Positions 1-10,186 of a stretch of 31,583 nt of DNA are shown here, piece by piece. The number at the start of each line of letters is the position of its first letter. Position 1 is the stretch's first letter. This DNA comes from Pigoraptor chileana (Eukaryota > Opisthokonta > Filasterea), in the NCBI GenBank assembly GCA_943704495.1, contig CALSCR010000842.1, forward strand, positions 1 to 31,583, read 5' to 3'. A program made the position numbers and the translations under genes. Under the pieces are notes generated by a model, which worked only from the letters and a program-made list of their open reading frames with translations, searched no databases and was not told the origin of the DNA.

Positions 1-1
1 T

Positions 2-56
<55 letters not shown>

Positions 57-326
57 TGTGTGTGCATGTGTGTGTGTGGGTGTACGTATGTGTGTGGTTG
101 TATGTGAGTGTGCGGTGTATGGGGTAGGGCATCAGCCAGTGCTTTTCGGTCTCAGGCAAACATGTAGTTCTACACCCAACAGAATGATCTACCTTCGCTG
201 GCAGTCATTCATGCACTCACTGTTGTGGGCATATATATATATATATATATATGTATATGCGCGCGCACACGCACACAAACACACACACACACAGAGAGAG
301 ACATGCAAGCACGCACGGCCACATAC
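1..326 (-). repeat. Composite microsatellite in the presumed METTL9 intron 4
   Basis: This stretch lies 3' of the last METTL9 exon visible and holds no recognisable coding sequence. It is a mosaic of simple repeats. A (TG)n run with a few interruptions covers about 1-78 and degenerate TG-rich sequence runs to about 115. (AT)11 lies at 231-252, (GC)4 at about 259-266 and (CA)n at about 266-292, followed by a short GA run. Read on the METTL9 sense strand, the (CA)n tract is a UG repeat starting about 35 nt inside the intron after the donor at 326. Alternating purine-pyrimidine runs of this kind are known to favour Z-DNA. The TG and CA tracts are complementary and could pair. The ORFs that cross the region are low-complexity translations of the repeat. 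Confidence 0.85.
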
Positions 327-1762
327 CCGACTCCATAAAGGGCTTGAACGGCAGCACGACCGCCAGGAGGATTCGTCCAGTGCCCGGAACAAGCCGCGCA
401 CGCATCTTCACCAGCAAGTCAGAGGGACTGTCGCAGCGATCCAGCACATTCAAGCACGACACAACGTCAAACTGCCCGTCGATTGCGGGGTCAGCCACAT
501 CCAGAACCCGGTGGCACCTGCCGATTTCCACAAAATCACAAGTGCCCGCAGCGCAAACAGTCCACCCACTCGCTTGTGTCAGTATCAGTATCGCGGCAAC
601 GATGGCTAATAGTTCATGTCAATTGATCCGTCAGTCTCACTGAGCGAGAAACTGCGCGCCAAGCATGAAGAGAAAGTATGACGGATGCACGTGACTGACT
701 CACGTGTAACCGCGCTGGCGCAACCGCCACGACATGAAAGCGGAGGCTTCAGTGCAGACGACCTCGCGAAAGAGCGGGCGGAGCTCATCGGTCACGTGGC
801 CGTCCCCAGCGCCCACGTCCAGACAGCGGCCCACCGGGGCGTCGCCGGCAGTGCGCCCGAGCAGAGTGCAAGCGTGCGCATGGCTGAGAACGTGCATGGA
901 CCCGCGCCCGAGCAAGCTACGTGGGCATAGGCGAGAGTTGGCGGCATGGATAGGGTTAGGGTTGGGATTAAGGCAATACTGTGCAGACAGCGCTTTGAGT
1001 GTTCACATCTCTCGTATGTTCTGGCGTTCGGATACGGGTGCTATCAATGATCACAGCACATTCCCGATTGCATAGTCGTTTCATCTTTGTCAGCGCTCAT
1101 TGTGCTGCCCCACCACCGGACACCAGACAGACTGCCGCACATGCAGCCCAGTGCCATTGTAAAGGGCTCCATAAACGCACCCATTGATCGACGTGACAGA
1201 CATGAAGCCGCCGCACAGCAATTTGACAGCTGAGCACGTGTAGTGAGCACACACGGACCACGACTTGCGCTCGGCCTCTGCCAGGAACACGCGCGTGCCA
1301 TCGTCCGCCGACAGACGCACGAATTTGCCGCGCAGGTGCGTGCAGAGGCGGCTGTCATCGACGTCGTAACGAAGACCTTCCGTCTGAGCATTGGTTGGCG
1401 AGGATGCCCGGTCATTGCATCAGTCAAACAGCAGCAACACACACCCACCCCACACACACACACTACACATATCCCATCAATACAATACAATACAATACAT
1501 GATATGCAAGCTCAAGTGAATATGCTCCTATCAGAAATGCAGCCCATGTGTGCTTGTGTCTTTCTGCACTCCTGTTGTGTGGGCATACAGACAAGCACAC
1601 CCCGGAAACACAGACTCTTAGTGAACTCACCAACTGCTGCACGGTTTTGGGCGACCGATACAAGTACGCCCAGAAGAGCGGGCTGCGGCCAAAGCGTGTT
1701 GAGCGAATGGTACCTTGCAGTTTGCAGTCCTCGCAAGCGCACGCCGCACCATCGTCCGCCAT
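327..1762 (-). CDS. METTL9: METTL9-like protein-L-histidine N-methyltransferase, 4 exons seen, C-terminus off the left edge
   Basis: METTL9 (DREV family) is an S-adenosylmethionine-dependent enzyme that makes 1-methylhistidine at short His-x-His motifs. Coding exons on the minus strand are 1762-1631, 1383-1181, 916-704 and 517-327, with phases 0, 2, 2 and 1 that all join. They give 246 codons against about 318 aa in the human protein, so roughly 70 C-terminal residues should lie left of the window. Recognisable family blocks in order are SINGLLGRGSM (across exons 2 and 3), the SAM-binding motif CLDVGAGDGHVT, FDVVSCLNVLDRCD, and GRILLAVVLPFKPFMES. The start is the first ATG of exon 1; upstream codons in that frame lack an ATG. 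The N-terminus keeps the RSPL block of animal METTL9 but I see no clear signal peptide. The gene is divergent from TOE1 across a 611-nt gap. Family assignment rests on remembered similarity to the human protein; exon 1 is the least certain part. Confidence 0.92.
949..972. repeat. Interstitial telomere-like tract in METTL9 intron 2
   Basis: The sequence ATAGGGTTAGGGTTGGGA contains two TTAGGG-type units and a third degenerate one. It lies in the 264-nt intron between METTL9 exons 2 and 3. A similar degenerate tract occurs at about 12851-12870. It is too short to be a telomere. Confidence 0.6.
1479..1498. repeat. Pentanucleotide microsatellite (AATAC)4
   Basis: Four AATAC units lie in METTL9 intron 1, next to a CA/CCCA-rich tract at 1440-1467 that reads as UG-rich in the METTL9 transcript. 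Confidence 0.8.
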
Positions 1763-2373
1763 CTCAGGCACTTTCGCTGTCGGCGCGTGCACTCTGCGAC
1801 GGGCGGAGGGTCATATGCAGAGTATTGAAGAAAGAAAGCGCGGACGCCAGATGCGCTCGGTGGTGCCTGGAGTCCCGCGTGCCTTTTGTGTACGGTCGCG
1901 TGACACCTTGAGAGCGAAAAACGACAATACTTCACCTCACGACGCGGATGCGAGTTCCAATGCCACAAGACAAGGAGCTGTCTGTTGCTGTTGTGGGGGC
2001 TGTGGGAGCACCTCAGCATGCAGGCATTTGATTCACGGGACCTTTGAAGAAGCACGTGGAATATTTTCAGTCAATCTTCAACCAGATTCAATTGACAGAC
2101 TAACTAATAGTCTGAATGGCCGCAATTATTGATTCATCAGAGAATCAGCTGTGCGCAGCCGTCACTGTCACTGGCAACTCGCACATCATACCCATTTTGC
2201 TTCTTTATTACTTTACTTGCTTTGCTTTACTTTAGGCAAACCAGAGTGACCCATATATGCACCATTTTCAGACGCTGCATTGGACGGAGTGTGTGCTTGG
2301 TTTGTGGTGGTGGTATCGCTTCAGTGACTATATCAGTCGCACAATCGCCACTGTGTCTGTGTTGGCGAGAGAG
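1763..2373. promoter_or_regulatory. Divergent intergenic region between METTL9 and TOE1
   Basis: No gene is seen in these 611 nt, which separate two divergent start codons and so must hold both promoters. A single CACGTG lies at 2053-2058. A 6-bp inverted repeat (AGACTA, 5-nt loop, TAGTCT) lies at about 2097-2113. A long T/C-rich run ending CTTTACTTTAG at 2235 looks like a 3' splice site, so TOE1 may have an intron in its 5' UTR. None of these is individually strong. An ATG in frame with TOE1 exists at 2257, but the residues it would add do not resemble the family. Confidence 0.5.
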
Positions 2374-4747
2374 ATGGACGGATCAGCGCACGCCACTCTC
2401 GCGTCGCTGTCTGTTGTCGATGTGACTGTCGACAACATTGGTGACCTGGAGTGTGCCATAAGAGCGGCAATATCAGGCGCGACTTTCATTGCTATTGATA
2501 CGGTGCGTCGCATTTTCGCACATTGTCAATGCGCTCGTGCGCCGTTGTGCGCGTGCTGTGCGTCTGATGCGTGGTCCAGCTGCCGGGGCTCTGACGCTGT
2601 GTTGTCCGGCTGTCTCACATGGCATGGCTCTATTTGCTGTTGCAGGAGCTCACGGGCCTCGGATCGCGCGCCGCAACGACAGCCACGTAAGTAGCGCGGG
2701 AATGCCCTTGCCATCGCCCCGCATGTTATCGGCCACAAGGAAGGCCACAGCAGGATTCGCTTGGTTTTCTGCGTCAATGGGCACGGCGCTGGTTGGAAGG
2801 CCACCCTTACTGTCTGTCGATTTTTTCATTTGATGGATGCATAACATTGCAAAATTGCAGCTCGGTGGACGATCGATATCGTGCGCTCATGCAGTCGGCG
2901 AGCACACGTGCACTCGTCTCTCTTGGTGTGGCGTGCTTTAAAAAGCATGCATCACAAACATCCTTGGCATCGGCGTATGACGTGGCTGTTTTCAATATCT
3001 ACCTTCTGTGCCAGGTGCGCCCTGCTTGTTTATCGGATGGTCGTTGTGGTTGTGTGAACGGACGTAGTTACGGTGATGTGTACTGCTTTGGCGCGCCTGC
3101 CGCTCACCTTGGGAGGGGAGTGTATGTCGCACGTCGACCGCTGTGCTTGAATCCTGTCCCTTCAGTTCGCATGCTTCTGCTGTCTCGCCACCGTCTGCTC
3201 ACGTGAGATCCCGGCGTGCAGGAGGACCACGTGGTGGAGCCCAAGAGCCTGCGCTTTCTTGCCAACAATGGGTTTGACTTCAACACGCAGATCACGAAAG
3301 GTCTCCCCTATTGGCCAGGGAATGACGTGGGTGCGCGCGGGTTTGTGGGCTGCCACCGTGCTGTTCCAAGTGCAGTGTGCCCTCGGGACTGTCTACATGC
3401 GGTGATCGTCCGATGTGACTGACGACTCATTTGTTCGTGGTTGCAGGCCCGCAGTGGGGAAAAGGGACGCACAGCCGGCGCTCGCGGCAGCGCTGCCACT
3501 GTTCGCAGCCTCTTTTCAAGCATCCTGCGCGCGCGCATCCCCGTCGTTCTGCACAACGGTCTCATCGACCTCGCCTTTGTTCATCACCACTTTATTGCTG
3601 CCCTCCCTCAATCCCTGGCAACGTTCACAGCCGACGCCGCCGCACTGTATGGCCCGTCAAAACTGTACGACACAAAGTACATAGCGGAATTCAAGTCAAG
3701 GCACCCGGCCTCGTTTCTTGATTATCTTTTCCGCAAAGCGTGAGTTGGTTACATGTGCGCTTGATTTCAGCGCGTGATATTTATATTTATCTGCGCGGCA
3801 GACATGACGCTGTTTCCACCCGGCTGCGTCGATTTTGCGAATTGATGATTTTCACAATCATCTCTGGTGTAAAATGGCCCGCTTTGTAGGCTGCGACAAA
3901 ACCGTCGGCTGTGCCACGAAAGAGCCTCACATGTTTCCCTCTTTTCGGATGGGAAGGAGCTGTCACTTGCGCTGGCGTTTCCCCGCGAAGCTGCGTCATC
4001 CACTGAACTTGCAATCTGCGAACAATATGCCGTAAGTGGGCGTCAATTTCTCTTGGTCAATTTGTGCCGGTGTGTCTTGTACTGGGAGTTAGGCTCAGTA
4101 GTTCGCTTTCGCCACTGCAGTGCCACGGCTTTTGCGCTGCATCGACCTGTGCAAAGTCGCACTGCCTTGACCGGATACTGGATGCCGAGGAGCAGAAAGC
4201 TGCCGCTCGCCGCAGTCGGAAGAGAAGACGGTCGGGGCGGTCTGTCGGTAGGTGTGTGGGATGTGCGGGGTGTGCGGGGGGGGGAACGTGATAGTTCCTC
4301 CTCTGGTATTCGTGTGTCTGACTGCATCTTTCTTGCTGCACTTGTGGAGTCCAAGCGCACAGCGCCTAAGACCGCGACTTGAATCCCACATCTCTTTTTT
4401 TTGTACTTATACTGACCGCCGTGCTGAACGCAGACACTGACGGGGCGCCACTGGCTGCCCAGTCGCCGCCTGCTGAGACCGGCATGGCGACAGAGAGTGT
4501 GCCAGACGCCGCGTACAAGGCGGACAGTGCTCACAGCCACAGGGCTGGATTCGACGCCTTCATGACGGGCTTTGTGTTCGCCGTGGATATGGCGGTCCAC
4601 GGGGAGGCCGTGCTGCAGGACTCCGCCAACCGTGTTTGCCTCAGTGGCAAGTCGTTTCCGCTCGTGATTACTCGGTCGGCGTTTACATCTGTCTCGCCAC
4701 AGTGCAAAGACAAGCTTCAAACGCTGAATATGAGCACACACGACTGA
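2374..4747 (+). CDS. TOE1: TOE1-like DEDD 3' exonuclease with CCCH zinc finger, 8 exons
   Basis: TOE1 is a nuclear CAF1-family 3'-5' exonuclease of Cajal bodies that trims snRNA and other short RNA 3' ends. Exons are 2374-2502, 2646-2686, 2861-3014, 3222-3326, 3447-3739, 3890-4031, 4121-4247 and 4434-4747; all phases join to give 434 aa (human 510). Predicted catalytic acids are D42 and E44 in FIAIDTELTGLG, split by intron 1, D184 in LHNGLIDLAF, and H366 with D371 in HRAGFDAFMTG. Between the motif blocks sits a CCCH zinc finger with C284, C293, C298 and H302 (spacing 8-4-3), followed by a basic RRSRKRRRSGR stretch that should act as nuclear localisation signal. This finger-in-nuclease layout is that of animal TOE1 and separates it from CNOT7/8 and PARN. 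The start at 2374 is the first ATG that keeps family-like sequence. Exon 5 to 6 was chosen by phase and by the FRKA-to-SLALAFP match. The stop is 51 nt from the MSH5 stop. Confidence 0.95.
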
Positions 4748-4798
4748 TGTGTATTTTACATGAAATTCACCGCAAAGGTTGGAGTTGTGAAAAAGTTG
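4748..4798. other. 51-nt gap between convergent TOE1 and MSH5 stop codons
   Basis: Both transcripts must end within or beyond this gap, so their 3' UTRs very probably overlap as antisense RNA. No AATAAA is seen on either strand within it. Confidence 0.85.
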
Positions 4799-7700
4799 TC
4801 AGGCCTTTGCAGTCAGGTGCTCTTTGATGCGTGAAACGAGCGACGTTAGTTCAGTGAGGGGCGCGACATCGAGGTCGAACGTGTCGAATGCCTGGACGAT
4901 TGCATCAGAAATTTGAAATCGAACGGCCATTTCGTGCGGGATTTGGGGCACAATGGTATCGGAGCCGTCCAGGGTGCGCGAGACAAGGCGTCCCCGCTCG
5001 ACAACTGCGGTCAAAGACGAAATCCCGGCATAGAAATGCAAAGTTCAGACGGTGTGACAAGGACGGGACATGTGGGAATGAGAGGACACACTCACTGTTG
5101 TCGGGTAACCCTGCAGCCGCAGCCACGCGACACCCGTGTGCATCCGTCGAGCATCCGTCCACGGCCTGGTAAAGGAAGACCAGATCGCTTGTTTCCTTCA
5201 TCACTTCCATGTGCGACAGCTTCAAAAGCGGGGCGCGTTCTGGCGACGACTGCCGCAGCAAGCCCTCTGTGAAGAGCTCGTAGAAATGGGTACTGATCAT
5301 GCACATTGGACAGCCGTCGCTTCCGCGGCGGAGCAGCTCGCGTACCGTCGCAGCCAGGAGTGCCACACCATCCCCACTGCCCGTTCCCTTTCCAAACTCA
5401 TCAATGACGACAAGAGAACGCGGCGTCGCGCTGCGCAGCACCGAGGATACCTGGATAGCGTCGATCATGAATGTCGACTGCGCAACTGAGACCGACTCGC
5501 GCGACTGAATCCTGGTGAAGATTCGGTCTCGAATGTTGATGGTGGCGGACTCCGCAGGAACAAAACTGCCTACTTGCGCCATGAACACGATGAGAGCAAC
5601 CTGTTCCACCGAGAGCGGATGCATACAATAGAGTCGTCAATTTCACTCCTGCGTGACAGGCCAAGAGTCAAACAATCGTCATGCCAAAGGAATCAAAGGA
5701 TAAGAATGTTGGCAATATATCACCTGTTTGATGTAGATGCTCTTGCCGCTTGCATTCGGGCCAGTCACCACATGCAGCCGATTGCAGTTGGTTTGTGCCT
5801 CGAAATTGTTCGGGATAAAAGCACCTACACTGAGCTCTTGGAGCGGATGTCTGCTGGAAAAGTCATGGAAAGTCACGTGGCAGGTGAGAAGAGGGTGAAT
5901 TTCAACGAAAGTACAATTGATTGAAGTTAGTTGGTAGTATCGATTCCGTGGACTTACCGTCCCCCTACGATCTTCACAGCAGAGTCGGTGCTGATATCCG
6001 GCCTGACATAATTAAAGTCTCGGGCAGCCGTGGCCAGGGCAACCAGGCTGGTAGTGTCAGTCAGTATCACTGGTGTCAGTAACATCGACATGTGACCGGC
6101 GGCAATGGACCAATTCGAAGCGCTATGAAGGGGCAGTGGCGAATTCATAGCCCACGCTCACCAGTCGAGCTCTGCAAGCAAGTCCCCGGTGCGCTCGAGG
6201 ATATCGGTCGCGGCAAGTACCTTGGACTGCACTGTGAGTGCGATTTCCGTCTCCCTGTCTGCTCCGCGGGTGCACCACAAAACTCAATGCGAGGAACGAT
6301 TGTGCAGTCATCGATACACAGAGGAAGGGCAACAAGTGCTCGCACTCACCAATGATATCGCCATGGATGTCACCGAGGACCCTGTCCATTTCTGAAATTG
6401 AACCGCGGCACAAACACACTCGATTAGTGCCAGCAACAGACAAGTCATCACTGTGTGCGAAACATCACATCATGACTACTGAATTGTGACCGTGGACCCC
6501 ACCTCGAGTCCTGACGCTCTTGTAATGGACAGCGTTCTTTGTGACGAACTGTGGGTCAACCCCCAAGCAACGCCGTGCAGACACACCCAAATCAGTATCA
6601 GGCGCCAATGGGTCGGAGGGAAGGGCGGGTCGCAGAGTACGTTGCCGCAGCCACCACTTGAAGAAACCGACACTGGCGGACATCTAGCTCACAACAGGAA
6701 GACCATCACGTTGTTATTTGTAGCACCCACCTGGAATTCGAATCCGGGAATGTGGAAATCCTCCTCCGTCTGTTGTGTGGCCTTCCGCGGGACGGCAACC
6801 AGGTAGCCGATTTGTGGAAAGTACACCACGTTGCACTCATCAAGAGAGCTGCACGCCATCTCTTCTCGAGCGACTTTCGTCTGTTCAGGATCAGACAACA
6901 ATCAGGACACGTACAAACAATGAACTGGGCCGTCAAACTCGGGCAGCCGAGGACACTATTGTCCTTACCATGAAGTCAGGAAGCCCAGTGTACACTTTCT
7001 TCATCTCTGCACGAGTAAGCAGAGTATGCCATGAATATACTGGCATTTGTAGCTGACAAGAACGTTTGAGTAGGAAGGCACGTTGGAGCAGTACGGAAGT
7101 CAACGTGCAGTTTAGAAAATCCGGAACAGTCGGAGCCTCTAAAGAGAGGGGTCAGACCAACCATCCAAATCCTCGTCGACGTCCGGCTTCACAACGAATC
7201 GTCCTTGATTGGTTGATTCAACGTGGTCGAACTGATTGGCAGTCGTTCATGTGGGATGTATATATGAGTCAGGTCAGAATGAATGTGGCAGCGCGCATGC
7301 AGCCAGCGTCACTCGATGTCGAAAGTGGCATAAATACTCACTATTCTCGATAGAAGCGATGCAAGAATATTCAGGTCATGAGCGAACGCGCTTTTTATCT
7401 GCGGTAATTTGCATCGTCGTGTAAGTGTGAAATTGTCAACGCCTAGCATCAATTGAGACTACAAGTCACGGGATTCAGCCCTGTACACTGCCGGGGTTAC
7501 CTTGTCGAGAATGAGAGAGTTGGGAAGTGACCGGCAGAGCTCTCTGACGCTCATAGCGCTCATAATGGTCTGCGTGGCGTAATTTCGCAAATGCAGCCGG
7601 GCCAGTGAGGGAGGCGCGGGTGCGCATTCGGGGAGCCAAACAATAAATCTTATGAAAGCTTGCCGGGCAACAAGAGTCTGAAAGTGGGATGGTGGAAGGA

Positions 7701-9756
7701 TCTGGCTTGCGTCTCTCTCACAGCTGCTCTCAAGGTTCAGGCTTTTGAGCACTAGACGGTGGATTTGGAGCAAACCTTGAGGAGGCCCTTCCAATCGGAC
7801 ACCGTGCCTTTGGACCGGCGCATGCGGTTGATTATTCCCTGCAGTCGGTGGTGAAGCTGCCCTGTTGGCACAGGACGCTGCAGCGATCCCACGGCACGGC
7901 ATTTGCCATTCAAACAGCACACATGACAGCCACACTCACTTGCAGATTACGAACTCCGGACAATGATCGACGAAGTCCATCGACAATGTCACGCTGCCGA
8001 GGGTCGACAAAATCTGAAATAGCGTCGAGCCTCTCTCTGATAGCGTTCGCGTTGCGCAGAGGACGGAAAAACCAAGTCCTGAATGCAGCCAATCCGAGCT
8101 CGATAGGTGTAAGTCAAAATATAACGTAGTTGCATATTTTTGGAGCCGATTTGGACTGTCATGGGGAGCGTCTAAGTCAGTCAGTCAAAACCAAAGGGCC
8201 AAAGGACAGTTACTTCAGCATTTGCTCGCCAGGAGAGGACTTGGTCCTGTTGAGGATGCCTACGGTGGAGCGAATGGAGGGCGAAAGTTGGAACGGACCG
8301 AAAAAACGAACAGAGGAAACCACTCGAGCATCCACGCGCAAAACCACGACGGTTCATCTCAAGTACCGAAGAGCGAGAGGCCTTCTTTAGACGAAGAGGC
8401 CAGCCTGCACGACGCAGGATGCATTTCCTGGCAGAAAATTTGCAGAGACCTGCAGACCATTTCCGAGCGGGCGCGGTGAGACTCACGGGCTGGGACACTA
8501 ACAATGCAAGCGTTGCCGGCTGGTCATGCATGGCCGCGTCAAGAACCGCCATGACAGCAAGTGCAATATGCAAATGTTACCTGAGCGCATCCTCATCGAG
8601 TACCATGTAGTCGTTCCTGTCATGGCGGGGAGCGGGGAGCGATGAAAGGCGGGGCGAAGGCCTTTGTTGGTCCAGACTGAACAAGCGGATCACCTTACGA
8701 AGCACAACATGCCATCGCAGTACACACATGCATATCATCGATATCTTGGATATCAGCACGGTCGCGCTGGAGTCTTCGAGTTCGATTCCGACGCGTTTTC
8801 TCTCGAGGTGCTTGTGCAGTGCCCCGCACGCCCTCACCTATTATGAGACAGGCTCGTGCAACCCGCCGCAATCACTGTGGTCAACTATGGAACTGATGCG
8901 AGATCCAGTTGGAGCAGCGAAGCCTTCATTCCCCGCGGACGAACAAACATACAATCCCACCATTTGGTGCGCCTGGAAGTCAATGAGGCCGGAGATCTGC
9001 ATCTCCCTCTCCTTGGGGGTCAAGTCAGCCGCAAACGACGCCAAGTCCATGTTGAGCAGGCGAACACGGCAGCTCTCCATGTTGAAGTCAGTAGACGGTA
9101 AAATCTGCAGCGGCGCATCCGCATCCTCGACATTCCCTGCGAATGGCCGGCAGCCAGCGAGTATTTCGTTAGTGTCAAGACGTGCCATATTCGGATGTGA
9201 AAATTGTTTGCTGAAGCGCGAACCCGTTGACCGCATGAGATGTCACAGCACCACACCAACCATCTACTCCTCGCAACGACTCCCTCAGAACGTCGATGAA
9301 TTTCTCGCTTTGCTTGGAACTTGTTATTATTGCAGTTGGTCTTGCTTGAAGAATCACTGCGAAAGGCGCAAAGGGCCTTGGTTGTCAATTGTCGTTCAAC
9401 GAACTGAGAGAAAAGAGAAACCTTATTCACTCACCGCTCCGGAGGTACTCGAAGCATCCACTCTCCGAAACATCATTTAGAATGCGAAGATGGCCTGTTT
9501 CGACCTCGTAATAAGCAGCACCCAGCTTTCCTGCCTTCCAGACGACACTGAGAATAACCTGTGTAGAAAGCAAAGAAGTGGATCTCAATCAATCAAGCCA
9601 CAAAGGAAGACCAATATAATAAATACAATACATTCATTGTGATTTCATGTAGATGTATGAGTCCACTATATAAACAGAATCCAAACTCACTCTATCATCT
9701 CCACTCTGCTCATCATCCTGCCCCGTCGCCTCAGGCGCACAAAGAAGCTCCGACAT
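4799..9756 (-). CDS. MSH5: MSH5, meiotic MutS homologue, 22 exons
   Basis: MSH5 pairs with MSH4 as a sliding clamp that stabilises meiotic recombination intermediates and promotes crossovers. Exons: 9756-9691, 9558-9435, 9356-9281, 9210-8961, 8837-8728, 8616-8581, 8449-8367, 8259-8214, 8078-7940, 7838-7776, 7569-7501, 7398-7342, 7231-7162, 7006-6969, 6880-6731, 6548-6503, 6391-6350, 6258-6162, 6047-5958, 5853-5724, 5600-5096, 5004-4799. Every phase agrees, giving 830 aa (human 834). Conserved blocks include RKRVGIELED, SSKEGLSLFG, RELCRSLPNS, FPQIGYLVAVPR and NAVHYKSVRTRE. Walker A GPNASGKS is at about 582-589, STFMID at about 636-641 and Walker B LVVIDEFGKGT with D661 and E662. The C-terminal block LPDNIVERGRLVS matches the family. 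Exon 3 could instead end at 9257; both donors (GTCGTT, GTGTGG) are weak. Donors at 7775 (GTTTGC) and 7161 (GTTGGT) are also non-consensus. Exon 6 is only 36 nt. Length and motifs separate it from MSH4 and MSH2/3/6. The gene looks functional and implies meiosis. Confidence 0.97.
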
Positions 9757-10186
9757 TTTCAACTGGCAGAATAGTTATAGTTTAACAAAAGCCAGGGAAG
9801 CGAAGAATATTCGCCGGCCTGCAGGTCGGAACCGACAAGTGGTCGCTGGACAGTAGGGAGAAATCTCTTTGTTTCTGTTGTTGCACTCTTATTCTAGTAA
9901 CTCGGTCAACCGTGAGGGGCCTCATTTCAAAGTTCTTCTACGGTCCTGACGGATCAGTGACTGCACAGCCTCCGAGCGCTCCACTTCGTTACTGATGACG
10001 TCACGCACTGATCCGAAAGTTCCGCCGGCTGATTGAAGTGACGGACTGGCATTCTAAGCTGAGACAGGCAATGCACTGCGTTGAAATGTCTCTGGGATGC
10101 CATTCATTGGTCAAAGTGACACGAAGAGAAATTGTTCCATTTCAGCGTTGAAAAAGTTTCGTCTCGTCATCGATATTCGGGTTAAG
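9757..10186. promoter_or_regulatory. Divergent promoter region between MSH5 and PCYOX1 with a CRE-like palindrome inside an inverted repeat
   Basis: No gene is seen in these 430 nt between two divergent starts. The palindrome TGACGTCA, the classic bZIP (CRE/ATF) site, lies at 9996-10003. It is enclosed by a perfect 10-bp inverted repeat: CGGATCAGTG at 9950-9959 and CACTGATCCG at 10006-10015. The placement suggests a shared control element, but binding is inference. An ATG at 10097 is in frame with PCYOX1. Confidence 0.6.

Noticed and set aside
10-609. Open frame starting in the TG repeat on the plus strand
   Set aside because: Its N-terminal part is a Cys-Val translation of the microsatellite and the rest is antisense to METTL9 exon 4.
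2053-2058. Single CACGTG sites such as this one, 688, 701, 795, 1235 and 5873
   Set aside because: CACGTG occurs repeatedly through the window, including in coding sequence and at splice sites, so single copies carry little weight. Only the cluster of three before the dynein gene was kept.
2257-2373. Upstream in-frame ATG for TOE1
   Set aside because: The added residues are Trp- and His-rich with no family similarity, and a likely 5' UTR acceptor lies just before it.
3802-3889. Possible extra TOE1 exon after an acceptor at 3801
   Set aside because: Its frame meets a stop and cannot join exon 6 in phase, while a direct 3739-to-3890 junction is in phase and matches human TOE1 sequence.
9664-9676. 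TATA-like ACTATATAAAC on the plus strand
   Set aside because: It lies in MSH5 intron 1 with no plus-strand gene starting near it.
10097-10186. Upstream in-frame ATG for PCYOX1
   Set aside because: It adds a charged stretch before the signal peptide and lies in the promoter region; the ATG at 10187 gives the expected N-terminus.
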